A stretch of DNA of 64,000 bases from Phaseolus vulgaris (Eukaryota > Streptophyta > Magnoliopsida > Fabales > Fabaceae). Both the position numbers and the translations under genes were made by a program. Location: positions 16,434,359 through 16,498,358 of the forward strand of contig NC_023754.2 of assembly GCF_000499845.2 (NCBI RefSeq), given 5' to 3'. The notes under the pieces were generated by a model. That model did not search any database, was not told the origin of the DNA, and worked only from the letters and a program-made list of their open reading frames with translations. Position 1 is the stretch's first letter. Each line of letters opens with the position of its first letter. Shown here piece after piece: positions 35,539 through 48,182 of this stretch.

Positions 35539-36776
35539 TCTATACCTATATATAAAGGGGATTCTCCTCTTAACTGCTCTTAATTTTTTTTCCTATTTTA
35601 TCCTTATATTAATATTTAATTTTATTATTGTATTATGGTCATTGTGTCATTTCTTATTCCCACTTTAAATGCTCTAAATTGTTTTCCTACTTTATCCTTG
35701 CTTAATATTTTGTTTTATCAATTTATTTTGGTTATTTGGACATTTTGGATTCTCCACTTTAACTGCTCTAAATTGTTTTCCTATTTTATCCTTACTTAAT
35801 ATTTTGTTTTATTAATTTATTTTGGTTATTTGGACATTTTATAATTTTAGAAGTTAATAAAACAGTTTTTAGAAGTTCCAAGCTGTGATGCTCAGCGTGA
35901 GCAAACGCCTTCATTGTTTACCCTTCCAACATCTAAATGCAAGCGCACAGAGTCTTCCTTGACTGCCACTATGCCTCCCGCCTCCTCAAAATTCATCACC
36001 GCCACTGTTCCTCTTCACATTTCATCACCGCCACTTCACCATATATTCCGTCTCCTCAATGCTTCAAAAACTCTAATTTTTAGATTCTGAAATGTGTATT
36101 GCTAATTTTCTTTATTAAAATAATATTACATTTGATTTATTGTGATAAAAAAATATAATTATTTAATTATTTTTAACATATTTAATTATATATATATACC
36201 TATATATAAAGGGATTCTCCTATTTAACAGCTCTTAATTCTTTCCCTATTTTATCCTTATATAAATATTTGATTATATTATGGACATTGTTGTCATTTCT
36301 TATTTTCTCTAAAATATGTAATATATGTGGAGGAACGATTTTAAATTGAAATAGAGGTTGGAGACGATTTTGAATTGAAAAGTGGTTACTTTTCAAACAG
36401 TTGCATAGAAAGAAGAATGTCTCTTCAAAATTGACAGTGGAAATACGGGAGAAGATAAACAGTTTTGAATTGCAAAAGTGGTTAATGTGTGTGACATTCC
36501 TAGGAAATAAAATTTGTAAAGAATAAAACACTTAGAATGATGATCAATTACTTGCATTGGTTAAGCCAATTCACACAAAGTATAATAATTTTACATAATA
36601 ATGATAATGTCATTTTTTATTTATAATATACTATAAATTTATATTGTTAAGATAAATGTGCAAATAATAATATTATTTATTCAAATTTTAATATTAAACA
36701 TAAATATATATAAATGAAAAAAATAAGAAATGCGGATACACAGGCGCGTGATCGCCACGCGCCTGTGTTCCCGTAG
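35539..36776 (+). mobile_element. Non-autonomous Helitron, 1238 bp
   Basis: The 5' end is TCTATACCTATATATAAAGG. Near the 3' end a perfect 12-bp stem (36739-36750 with 36756-36767, CACAGGCGCGTG, 5-base loop) stands 9 bases before the terminus GTAG. The related repeat at 2330-2345 shows the uninterrupted site (AAATTA|TAAGAATAATG). The insertion is therefore exactly between A and T with no target duplication, as Helitrons do. The terminal GTAG deviates from the usual CTRR. No Rep/helicase is encoded. The interior repeats TTAACTGCTCT..TTTTCCTA motifs near 35565, 35660 and 35760. Confidence 0.9.
36190..36300 (+). repeat. Second Helitron-like 5' end inside the Helitron
   Basis: TACCTATATATAAAGGGATTCTCC, split around 36196-36220, repeats the start of the enclosing Helitron, followed again by the TTAACAGCTCTTAATTC and CCTATTTTATCCTTATA context. 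It indicates either a nested insertion or a composite Helitron with two 5' ends. Confidence 0.7.
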
Positions 36777-37600
36777 TAAGAATAATGACAATGGAGTATA
36801 TTATATTTTTAAAGGATAAGTTATATATATGTAATCGTTATTATTTCTAAAAGAAAAAGTTATTTAATTACTTTTTTTTAAAAGATGAATAGTTGCATTC
36901 TTTTCTTTTGATAAAACATTATTATTATAATAATTATTGAAATAAAAGTATATTATTAAATTATAAATATACTTTTATTAAGCATTATCATAAAAACAAA
37001 TATTTTTTAAAATTTTGTTGTATGTAATTTTTTATTGTGTAGCTTATTTTTAATTCAGAAGAATTATTTTAATTTAAAAAAAAATAGTTATTTAAAGTGT
37101 AAAATTATAAGAAATTGGATTCTTTATTTTCTTTAATTCAATTTTTTATAAATTTTTAAAAATTCAAAATTTCAATTTAAAATAAATATTTGTTAAATTT
37201 GTTATATTTTAATATTATAAAAGATAAAATTGGAAAACAAAATGTGTAAAAAAAATCCTTTTTATATTGTTATAGAATATTATCATCATTATTACTAATA
37301 ATAATAATAGTATAATTAAAATTACTACTAACAGTAATAATATTAGTACTATTAATATTACTAATTATTATTATTAACACAAATATTATTATTAAAAATA
37401 TTATTTTTAATATTATTACTAAAAATATATATTAATATTATTAATAATAATAATATTAGTAGTAGTACTATTAATATCAAAGTAATAATAATATTATTAT
37501 TATTATTAAAACTAACAATAAAATTCATATTAAAAAATAATATTCATAATAATAATAATAATATTAATAATATTAATAATAAAAATAATATTAATAACAG

Positions 37601-38239
37601 TCTACGTAGTTCCACTTTCTACACTTACTTTATTGAAATATTTTCAGTATATTGAGTTGGTTCTGAATAAAAGTATTCAAAGGGAAGTTCTTTATAATAT
37701 AGCTTCAATTGTGGATATGAATTTGTGTATGTTTTTTCTGATGTTAAATTATACATATACAAGAAGTTCTTTATAATACCTAATCATGTGTTTGATGTTG
37801 TGTATACACATGTGGCAATCAAACACAAAAAAGCACATTAAAGCAACATAGAATAATTTCAAAGATGTGTTCCCCTAAAAGTATGATGTTGAACAAAACA
37901 TTACTCTAGTATGTCGTTTAAGTCAGGTTGAAAAAGTCATAATGCTTGAGAAAATATTTCTTTAATCTCATTAACTATCATATGTTTTGAGAAACATTTT
38001 CATAAATGTTCTAGAAAAGGAAAACATAACACAATAATAAATATAAAAATTATTTTTAAAAAATGATAAATGATATAAAATCTAAAAAAATAGATGTTAA
38101 AATTATTATTGTAAGAATTTCTTGTTATTGATCTACTTTGTTAAATAATATGTCGAGGCGGACAGATGTTAATTTTTTTCAAATTTTTTGTTTATGTACA
38201 TTAATTACTATTATAATAAATATTTTTTATTTTAATAGG
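37601..38239. other. No gene seen
   Basis: AT-rich sequence with no motif recognised. It may belong to the En/Spm remnant that follows. Confidence 0.4.
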
Positions 38240-38700
38240 AAGATTTTGAAAGTAGATTCTTTCAAGCATTATTTGAGTCACAATCTGCGTCTACCTCAAT
38301 ATCTACTCCATTAGATCATCTTAAGGAGGAAAAATTAAGAAACAATTGTTGGTTACAAGTTGTAGGTGGAAGGTACAAGGAACGAGTGTATAGGGTTGGG
38401 CGTGTCGATCGTTAGGACGACTGTGTTGATCTACCTACAAGAAACACAACCATCTTTTAGTAAGAAAGTTGGTTCATAAGAAATTGTTGAACTTAGACAA
38501 TGACTATCAACAAGTGAGGAGCATATTCGACACATGAATTCTCGGTTTCAATCTTTTCACAATCTTATGATTCAATATCTACCACCTGGAGTAGTAACAG
38601 ATGTACAACATATTTTTCAACAACCAAATACCCTGCAACTAATGACTCAACATAATCAGATGCGAGATAATGATGATAAGCAACAAAATTCACCTAGTTA
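38240..38700 (+). pseudogene. En/Spm-associated plant transposase remnant (Ptta type)
   Basis: The plus strand encodes ESRFFQALFESQSAS and then WLQVVGGRYKERVYRVGRV, which resemble the G-G-x-Y-K-x-R-V-Y-x-x-G block of plant transposase_24/Ptta proteins carried by CACTA elements. A stop follows within that block (CGT TAG at 38412-38414). The Gln-rich coiled-coil tail is only recognisable in other frames. It is a dead fragment. Confidence 0.65.
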
Positions 38701-38984
38701 AGATTATAATAATTATTATAGTTTTCTTAAAAACTTTGTAATGACTTGAATTTACTTTTATTAGATATTTTTTGTTTGTTTTAATGAAATACATTTAGAT
38801 ATTTTGAATATTTGGAAATAGTATTGTATTCTATCATACTTTTCAATTTATGGGCAGGTCTGAATGTTGATGAATATTTGTCTTTGAATAAATTCTATTG
38901 AAAACATGAATGATTTTTGGTATATGCAGGCGTGGAAATGATTTCCATTGCTTTCAAATATATTTAAAAAAAAACGAATTACAG

Positions 38985-39190
38985 TTACATACGGATATAT
39001 CCGTATGTAAACTTGCACACACTTACATACGGATAAATCCGTATTTAATTACATAAGAATCTCAAATTCGTATATAAAAGTTACCTACAACCGTTTTAAA
39101 TACGGATTTTTGTTGGTATGTAACTATGTTTTACATACAAATTTAGTGTCTTACATATAAATTTTAGTTATATGTAATTCCAAATTTTTT
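38985..39190. repeat. Palindromic subterminal repeats of a CACTA-type element
   Basis: A perfect 26-bp palindrome at 38985-39010 is built from TTACATACGGAT and its complement. It is followed by TTACATACGGATAAATCCGTA (39033 on) and further degraded copies such as AATACGGATTTTTGTTGGTATG and TTACATACAAATTTAG. CACTA elements carry such short repeats near their ends for transposase binding. They lie next to the transposase remnant at 38.24-38.70 kb. Confidence 0.65.
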
Positions 39191-39199
39191 TTTAATGTT

Positions 39200-41000
39200 T
39201 AAATTGGAGGAGAGACACTATAAAATTGAAAAGAGAAATTTAAATTATTATCTTAATATTATATGTTGAGAACTTTGATTAGTCAAAATTCTCTTATAAC
39301 TTAATGGAGCTAATACAACAATTCATAGACATTATACATAGCTGTTAGAGCATTTTAATGATGTGTTATATTTTTTTGTCTGATAATTTTTTTTATCAGT
39401 GTTGAACGCAAGCACCAATACACAATAACTTCTTGGTAAAATTGGATTTATGAAAGTGAAGTTAATGAAATTCAAGTATATGTGCATTAATTTGGAATAA
39501 CTTTTGAAAGGCTGTTTTGCAGGAGAGAAGCATAAAATGGAAGTGGGTGATAAAGTTGCAGTGGATGCAATCATGCTACATATATAATATAATTCAAATT
39601 ATTATAGCAAAAAGCTAATAATGCTCATCACTTAAATCTGTTACTTACCCATTGAAGTAAAGTAATCTTAATTCTTTATTTATTCACCATGAGATTGGGT
39701 CCACTTCTGAATTCACAACAAAGTGAATTAATATATGACTTATAAATAATAGAGTAATTAAGAGAATATCTATAAGAAATGAAAAAAAAAAATTGAGTGT
39801 TTTAAAATTTTATATGCATCTTATTTTTCATGTTTTAAAATTTTGTAAATTTTAGCATTTGGCTATTTTATTTACATATTTTATCATTTATATCTTTAGG
39901 TTAAATTATTTCCTAACTTTATAATTTATTGACAATATTTAATTATAACTTTGAATGATATATTTCCAACTAATTCTTTAAACTTATATAAAGGATTCTA
40001 CCACATGAAAGTATAATAATTAAAAGTTATTAGTTTAGGGTTTGGTGTGACATTAGTGGTTTCAATGTTTTTCAAGGTTTGGTCACTCACCATTAACACA
40101 ACTTTCTCACCATTGAACAATATAATTAATATAACTTCAACTTTCAAAAATATCTCAAATACTTTCTCTCTCTATTACATGTCATATATATTTAATATAT
40201 ACTCATTTTCTTACAAAAACTGCAACAATTCGGCTTAAGGTCTAACAAATATTTATTAGTTATCAATTATTTAATATCTATTATAAAAGATAATTGGTAA
40301 TTGAGAAAATATTTTGAATTGGCCCTGTTAAGAAGTATCTTTTTTTTAATTTATGAATAAAGCAATTCAGAATCATATTATGTAATAATCTATTCAAAAC
40401 TTTTTTATTATCCATAGTAAATGGATTGAGTAATTTTACTAAATTGTGATTTGTTCAATATTTAACAAATGTTTATATCTTATATGTTATATTTGGCTTA
40501 TAATAAATATAGGTGTCGTGTTAACTCATTAGATATTATATTTTAATTTTAATTTTTTATTGTATATTTGTTTTATGATTGTTGCATTCTTTTTATAATA
40601 GTCATATGTTTAATCAAATTTTTTATTATATTATATAGTTAAATATAAATTTCTTATTAGTAATTAATTTATCGATATTTGGAAGACCAATCAATGTATA
40701 TGTTAATTGTGATTGTGACTTCCACACATTATCTTCAGATTCTATTCTCCATCATCGTTGTTTCTTGAGTTTTCTCGCAAGTCAAATGGATAATCATATT
40801 TTCGAGTTTTTGAAACAATTGATTATAATTTTTTCTTATATTTTCACCTTTTTTGTTTTCGGGTAAAAAAAACTTGACAAATATACTTCACTTATAAAAC
40901 TTCTTGAAAATATATTAACTATAAAAAAAATGTTTTACCTTAGTCTTTAAAAAATATCATTAATATTTCTTTGAATTTTTTCATCTTAGTAAACTATAAT
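39200..41000. other. AT-rich intergenic DNA, no gene seen
   Basis: Short frames at 39332-39574 and 40047-40238 have no recognisable feature. Confidence 0.5.
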
Positions 41001-41260
41001 TGATATAATCATTACAAGAAAAACATGAAATAGAAACTAATTTTAGAAGAAAAAAAATAGTTACTATAGTAACTAAATTAGAATTTTTTTTTTATTATAA
41101 AGTTTTCGTGTTAGGCATCACTATGCAACTTGACATCTCAGCTAACCTGACACCTCAAGAAACAACAATCATCTGCCATCACATGAAAAAAAATATTATT
41201 AAAAAAAAGAAAAAAGAAAGAAAATACAAAAATATGGGGGACTAGACCAAAACCCATATG

Positions 41261-44200
41261 TTAACACAAACGATACATAGGTAGATTATACCTATTCATA
41301 AAGAATTCTAAGAACAGACTAGCTGGGAGTCTATTATACCAATGAAAAGATTCTCTATGAATAAATCCTAAATTAGCCAACTTATCAGCACACGCATTCC
41401 CTTCACGAAAAATATGAGTTACCCTAAACCTGATTGTCCCACAAAAATTAAGACAAGTATTCCATCGATTCTGAAGCATCCACGGAACATTAGTCCTAGC
41501 AGTAAACGCAGCACAAACCAAGGCAGAATCACATTCAAGCCAGACATTAGTAAGTCCCATTTTTTGAGCTTCCTCCATAGCATGTATAACTCCATAAAAC
41601 TCAGCAACTAAAGCAGTTTGAACTTCAAGAAACGCTGAAAAAGCACCAATAAATTCTCACATACTCCCACGAAAAATACCTCCACAAGTAGCAAGACCAG
41701 GATACCCCCTAGCAGCCCCATCAGTATTAATTTTGACCTAGCCTGGTGAAGGAAATTCCCATCTAATAGGAAGAGGACGAAGAACTTTACCACTACGAGT
41801 CTTAATACCGAAAGACTTAATCACGTTGAAGTCCAACATATCATTCTTCATTGAAGCTTTAGACGAATTTCCCACTAGACAAGTTAAATCTTTAATTATC
41901 GAAATAGCCTTAGAAATCCCAATCTTATCCTGAAATCTAGCATAATTCCTCATACGCCATATCATCCATATAGAAAAGGTTATCACCGCAAGCTTAATCA
42001 ATTTAACCAAAGGACTACCATCACTCTTAATAAAAGAAAGTAGATCATCCTTATTAGAGAAATGAGAAGTAATAAAAATTTGTCGTACCCAACTCCAAAT
42101 ATGCAATGCGTTAGAACATTCAAAAAATAGATGTTGAATAGATTCCTCTTGCTTTTCACAAAGCGAACACATAGAACATATATGCAAACCCTTATTCTGA
42201 ATATGTTGATCTGTAGGAAGTCGCCCATGAAATATTTTCCAGAGTACTAGAGTTTTGGAAGGCGGAATAGATGAAGACCAAATGAATTTACCCCAACCAC
42301 CTGGAACTCCTGGTTCCAAGAAAAAAGTCCTAGCCGATTTAAGAGTGAAACGACTAGACTCATTTAGAATCCAATTAGGAATATCCTGTTCCTCTCTAAT
42401 CATGATATGATTAAAAAAAAAGAGGCATCTGCTGTAAAGAGAAGGGAATATTCCAATCACAACCTGTCCAAAATTGAGAGACTGTATCCGGAATGCTAAC
42501 ACCATCAGATAACCCTGCAATATTTGCTAAAGAAGTAGTAAAGCACCATTTATCATTCCAGAAATTAATAAAAGAACCTGTACCAACAGTCCAATAAGTA
42601 TAGTCAAGTATGGTAGAATAAAATTGCTTAATTCCAGGCCAGAGAGAGGAAGATCTATAAACCGTTCGAAATTCATATTTTGATTTAAGAACCCTGGCTT
42701 TCAAGAGTAAAGACCAAGGTTTGTCACTATAAGCAAAGTTCCAAGCAAGCTTAAGAAGATATGCATTATTTTCATGATGAAGATTAATGATATTCAAGCC
42801 TCCATCCTCAAGAGGTGAACAAATTTTCCCCCAATTAACGGTAGCAATACCTTTTTTCATAATATCACCAGTCCAAATAAAATTCCGACACCACTGCTCA
42901 ACTTGCTTAATAAGTGAAACAGGCCACTTATACATATTAAAACTATAAGCTAGAGATCCAGTAATCACTGTATTGACTAGCTGAATTCGACCCATCATGC
43001 TAAGAGATTTACCTTTCCAAGATGCTAGCTTCAATTTAACTTTATCAGCCAAAGGTTGAAGAAACCGACACTTTGGAGCACCAACAAAGATAGGCACTCC
43101 TAAATAATGGAAAGGCAAACAACCATGACTAAAGGAAAGAATATTTTGAATTTTGGTGACAAATCTTGGAGAATTATCCATGGTGAAGAAACTACTTTTA
43201 GAGTTATTAATATATTGACCAGAAAAATCACCATATGTTTTAAGAAAAGAACTCAAATTTCTAAGAGACTTAATATCCCCCCTACAAAAAATAAATATGT
43301 CATCAGCATACAAAATATGAGAGGGAGTGAGATAACCGTGCGGACTGACCATATTTAAAATCTTCTTATCATTCACAAGCTTAGAGAGACCTCTACTAAG
43401 AACTTCCTCTGCAAGACAGAAAATTAAAGGAGACAATGGATCACCTTGTCTTACCCCTCGACTGCAAGGAAAAAAACCCACCAAACTACCACTTATTCTT
43501 ATAGAAAGCATAGCTGAACGGAGAATTGTACTAATCCAACCGACAAATGAGGGGTGAAAACCAAAGCGTTTTAAAACTAATAATATGAACTTCCAACTTA
43601 GAGTGTCAAAAGCTTTATGAATATCAACTTTGTAAGCCACATTACCTCCTCTAACCTTTTTAGAAAGCAGGTTAATAGTTTCAGAAGCAATACCAATGCA
43701 ATCCTGAATCTGTCTACCCTGCACAAATCCATATTGATTAGGAGAAATGATTCTAGCAGCCACAAGTGCAAGCCTATCCGCCAGTATCTTGGAAATAATC
43801 TTAAACTTGAAATTAGCAACAACAATTGGCCTGTAATCTTTAATGGAATCAGCACCCTGAACCTTTGGAATAAGAGATACCACATTACTGTTCATTCCAG
43901 GGAGAACCCAGTTTTGTTTAAAAAATTGTTGAACAGCATTGCAAACATCTGTCCCAATAATTTCCCAGCAAGAATGATAGAAAACACCACCAAAACCATC
44001 AGGACCAGGAGCACTATTACCGTTAAGATTAAAAACAACATTTTTAATTTCAGAGAAATCTGGACACTTAATCAACATCATATTCTCCTCAGAGGAAACC
44101 ATCGCAGGAATATAAGTACCAATAAAATCTTCCATATTATCAGTATCCAGAACATTAGAAATAGACTCAGCATAAAGATTTTTATAAAAGTCCAAAATAT

Positions 44201-45372
44201 GATCCTCAATGATTTTAGGATCCTCCGTAACCTCATTATCAATCCGTAGACGATGAATCCCACTAGAATTATATCTCCTTTTGACCACCGCATGGAAAAA
44301 AGCAGTATTTCGATCTCCATCCTTGAACCATAACATCCTAGCCCTTTCTTTCCAAAACAAATATTGACAGTGAAGAGCATGATCAAGCTCCTCCTTAGCA
44401 ATCTTTTCTTGACAGAGAAGTCCATCACTATCAGACAAACTAGCAGTCTCTAAGCTTTTTTGAATACCAAGAAGGATGCCCTGCTTAAGAAGAACTCCAT
44501 TATGAACATTACCAAAAGAATTTTTATTCCAGTCACGGAGCTCAAGTTTCAACCTTTTTAACTTATGTTGCAAGATAAACATAGGACAACCAACAACCTG
44601 ATTAGCCCAAGAATCATGAATAAGCTTTAGACACGAAGTGTCCTGAAGCCACATCGAAAAGAAACGAAAATTGATAACCTTCCGCAAAGAATTACTAGCA
44701 AGAATAGGGGAATGATCAGAACAATTTTTAACAAGAACCTGATAAGAACAAGATTCCCATTCATCCAGACACACTCCATTACATAAAGCCCTATCCAGTC
44801 TTCTGTGAATTCTATGCAACCCTCTTTCCATTACACCAAGTATAACAAGATCTAGTAAAAGGCATACGAGAAAGATCATTAGTATTAATCCAGTCCAGGA
44901 ATTCATTACAAGAAACCTGATTAGGAGCCGCCACCCCTTTACAGTCATCCGCTGAGAGCACAACATTAAAATCTCCCAGAATACACCAAGGCCCTGTGAA
45001 GAAACTAAGATCCCTGCATAAAAATCGTCTAGACAAGTATGTGTTAGCACCATAAACACCTGCAAAGCTAAAACTTTTATCCTGCAGACGACAAGTTACA
45101 GAGATAAATTGATCATTAACCAAGAAATTTTGAACAAGATTAGGAACCGACAAACACCAAAGTTTAGCAACTTTATTAACAATAGGAGACGTAGCCACCA
45201 AATGCATATTAACAGATTTGAAAAGGACGTCGAAAGCATTAGTGTACGACATCATGGGTTCAGCAAGAAAAACCAGGAGAGGTTTATGTAGGTTAAGTAA
45301 ACTAAGCAACATCTCCACAGTTTTGTGGTTCCCCAATCCTCTGACATTCCAAAAAAATAAAGAGACCTTCAT
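41261..45372 (-). pseudogene. LINE ORF2: endonuclease, reverse transcriptase, zf-RVT, RNase H
   Basis: The endonuclease is at 44812-45372 (FWNVRGLGN, FLAEPMM, CILGDFNVVLSADD), with a frameshift near 44820-44850 into the 884-codon frame 42411-45065. That frame carries SRRLDRALCN-like and DHSP endonuclease ends, then reverse transcriptase motifs KDYRPIVVANFKFKIISKIL, KVDIHKAFDTLSW, RQGDPLSPLIF and YADDIFIF. A second frameshift near 42450 leads to the zf-RVT region (41738-42520; CSLCEKQEESIQHLFFEC). RNase H follows after a TAG at 41738-41740 (apparently Trp before VKINTDGA) and ends at 41261 (WLECDSALVCAAF, REGNACADKLANLG). Few breaks for its length imply recent death. Confidence 0.9.
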
Positions 45373-45832
45373 TGCGACGTTGTAGAGAGAACTGCCTTAG
45401 CAGTTTTCCTGGATTTACCAGTCCCCTTAGGTGGTCTCCCTGGTTTTCTTTTAGTGCAAACTGTTTCCTCCCCATTATCATTGTCATCCTCCTCCATGTC
45501 ATTAGAGTCAGTCCAAAATTTTGAAACAACCTGATTTTCAATATGATCAGATTAATTCCAACAATGGTAGGCGGAATAGTTGACGCTCCAATATGAGAAT
45601 CAACTCCCACATCTGTAGTTTCCAAACCATCAAGAGAAGAAAAGTGATTTTGAAGGACCAACGATATTGCTTTAACATCCCCAAGATATTTAGCCTTTCA
45701 AGGGGAGGGATGAGGCGACTGAGATGGTACAGTCACAATAGCAGAGACCTCCACATTAGGAACTGGTGCATTAGTATCCGCATGTGATTTAACCCTCCGA
45801 GGAGAGGTAGTACGCAACGGAGAAAAATGTTT
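45302..45832 (-). pseudogene. LINE ORF1 C-terminal remnant
   Basis: The minus-strand frame 45302-45661 and short in-frame pieces further upstream (VPNVEVSAIVTVPSQSPHP, near 45720-45780) form a basic, Ser/Pro-rich tail without a recognisable RRM or zinc knuckle. It directly precedes the ORF2 start, as ORF1 does in plant LINEs. The 5' part has been lost at the junction with the MITE. Confidence 0.6.
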
Positions 45833-46089
45833 CTAAATTAGTTTTTATTATTGTTAAATGATTTCTAAATTGGTATGTAATTAGCAACTCAGGTTTTAAC
45901 TACCAATTATTTAGTTCCTAAATTGCTTATTATATACCAATTTAGAAACCATTTAAAAATAATATAAACTAATTTAAAATCCAAAAATTTTTTAGTCTCT
46001 AAAATGGTCTCTAATTTAGTCACTATAGCAACTAATTATTTTTTGTCACTAAAAATTAGTTTTTATTTCATGTTTTTCTTGTAGTGAAT

Positions 46090-48182
46090 AATGAATTCCA
46101 TCAACTTCATTCATAGCATGAAATATGCATACTTCCTTTGATAAATTTGTTCAATACTCCTCGTCCATTTGTTAAGCTCACTAACAATGGAAGAGGAAAA
46201 AAATTGTTGGCAAGATACTAAGGGTAACCTTCTAGTAAAATCTAAAGCATGATTTGTTAAGTAGCTAGAAATAATGGCTCAATCAAACAAATTCTTATAC
46301 ATTAAAAAAATTATTAAATAAAAATTAATTTTATAAATAAAAATTAATTTTATAAATAAAAATTAATTTTATAAATAAACATTAATTAATTATTATATTA
46401 ATTAAATTAAATGTTATTTTAAACATTAACAAAATTATTGGCTTTTAAAATATTGTTATTATTAATAAAATTTATAAATTAGTTTCTAGATTGATATCTA
46501 ATTAGCTACAAAGAATTTAATTACTAATTAATCTAAAATCTAAATATTTGATAGCTAAAACTTTGGTTTCTAATTAGATACAAATTTAAAAACTATTTAT
46601 CAATGATAGAAATTAATTTAGATATAATAATTTTTTAATTTCTAAAATAGTATATTATTTAATTAATATAACGATAATAGTCTCACTATGTTAAACATGT
46701 TAGACGATCTTTACATGTTAGACTCACTAGACAGTCTTAGTGGAGTACAACTTGTGGATGGTCACAAAAGACACATCAGGTTAGATATTATATGCTTCAT
46801 GTACACATTAGACGATCTAATCTTTATTTTTTCGATAGACGGTCTAATGTAAGAGAGTTTACAAACTCAATTTTTGTGTTAAAAAAATGTTTATTAATGA
46901 TTATGGAATATTTTCTAAACTCGTTTTAATATCATATAAATCAAAGTTTTAGTGAAACATCCTGATTAAGTTTTTCTAAAAAGTTTTTGAAGTACAAAAT
47001 TAAAATAGAAGCTTTCAAAAACTTAATATCTTTGTATTCTTTATTCTATCTTAATGAAATATATTCTCTAAATGAAATATATCCCATTCAAATCACTGAT
47101 ATGCATCAACGTTTAAAAACCATACCAATTTAGAAGGTTTTCAAAAACAAAGTGTTAAACAAGAAAGGTTTAGAAAAATAGAGACATATTTGACTACAGA
47201 TGCTACTCGAATTTGAGACAATGTTTTGTCAAATTAAATCTTAAATAAGGACTGATATACTTTAGCGTTTAAATTTATATTGCGAAGTAAAGTTTTTGAA
47301 TTTATGTTCCTAGCAGTTTTCTGATGTAAAAGGTGTTTAAACAATATTAAATATGAAATTAGTTTTGATTGAACCTAATTGATTATTTTAATTATGGTAT
47401 ATTTCAATCATATTTGAATTATTTCTAGAAGTTGATTCAACACTTAAGATGCGCAAAAAAAAATCAAAGCAAAAAGTTTTTTTTACCGTCTAATGAAAAA
47501 GCGAAGAAAACTATGCACAAACTTCAAAGTATAACGTATTCAAGCTTCAACATTAAAAAGTGTACCAGTATAGAAGGTTTTCTAAGTTCAACGTTAATGG
47601 ATAAACGCTCAGATGCACAAGAAATATTCATATTATAAGTTTTCATTCATTTGGAGTGTTCAATGCCAAAATGAAGAATTGGAGTTTTAAAAACTTGCAA
47701 TTATGAGCTTCAACAATCATTATTTATGAGTACTATATAAAGAGCTTGAAGTTGTAAAAAACCACAAAAAGAACGATTCAAAAAATCATTACTTATAGAA
47801 AAGTTTCAAAACACAAGATTCACATCAACATCTAGTATGTTGGGTTGTGATCAAAACATTATAATTCTTTCACTTTGAGAAGTATATCTAATGAGTTTTT
47901 ATTGCTCTATCTTTTAGAGTGTTTTTCTCATATCTTGCGAGATCTTAGTTTTTGGGGGAGATTAAGATTGGTGTAACTGAAGATATCTAAATACTTGTTG
48001 TAAATCCAAAATTAAAAAACATACATTTCAGAAAAGAAAATTCAGAACAAAAAATATGGAAATGCATTATGGAAAATAATTTTTGAAATTAAAAAATGTA
48101 TTATGGAAATCCAAATCCATAAATATATTCCGGAAAAAGGTTTTAGAAGTAATTTTTTTATCAACACCCTTCTTTCATTTAC
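46090..48182. other. Intergenic repeats, no gene seen
   Basis: Contains a three-copy AAATAAAAATTAATTTTAT tandem repeat (about 46313-46378) and another decayed CACTA-MITE relative (about 46440-46690). A cluster of TTAGACGATCT/AGACGGTCTAA words lies at 46700-46855. Nothing coding is recognised in the rest. Confidence 0.5.

Larger units (their letters stand above)
34091..37600. repeat. Dispersed repeat, copy B (partner at 0.8-3.7 kb)
   Basis: Same orientation and order of landmarks as copy A, including AAATATATTATTTTTGGTTACG, the TATAAATAGGTTTAC box (35035) and the TAA-rich tail. It has only one of the two 606-bp units and is interrupted by the Helitron at 35539-36776. After about 37600 the similarity stops. 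Confidence 0.75.
41084..45832 (-). mobile_element. LINE with RNase H domain, 5'-truncated, nested in a MITE
   Basis: A run of ten T residues at 41084-41093 is the poly(A) end of this minus-strand element. It encodes the end of ORF1, then endonuclease, reverse transcriptase, zf-RVT and RNase H. It differs from the LINE at 6.6-13.4 kb by its RNase H and by much better-preserved coding, so it is a different family. CTAAATTAG occurs at both edges (41073-41081, 45833-45841). Comparison with the intact MITE suggests these are two different MITE positions about 43 bp apart, so a small target deletion is as likely as a true duplication. Confidence 0.85.
41010..46086. mobile_element. CACTA-type MITE with 3-bp target duplication, interrupted by a LINE
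   Basis: The left end CATTACAAGAAAAACATGAA and the right end, whose reverse complement is CACTACAAGAAAAACATGAA, are near-perfect terminal inverted repeats with the CACTA signature. Both are flanked by AAT (41007-41009 and 46087-46089), the 3-bp duplication typical of this superfamily. Only about 72 bp of left arm (to 41081) and 254 bp of right arm (from 45833) are MITE sequence; the rest is the LINE. The uninterrupted relative at 3891-4211 is about 321 bp. Confidence 0.88.

Noticed and set aside
41082..45841. CTAAATTAG at both LINE edges as a certain target-site duplication
   Set aside because: The intact MITE contains this word twice, 43 bp apart, so the match may only reflect two native copies flanking a deletion.
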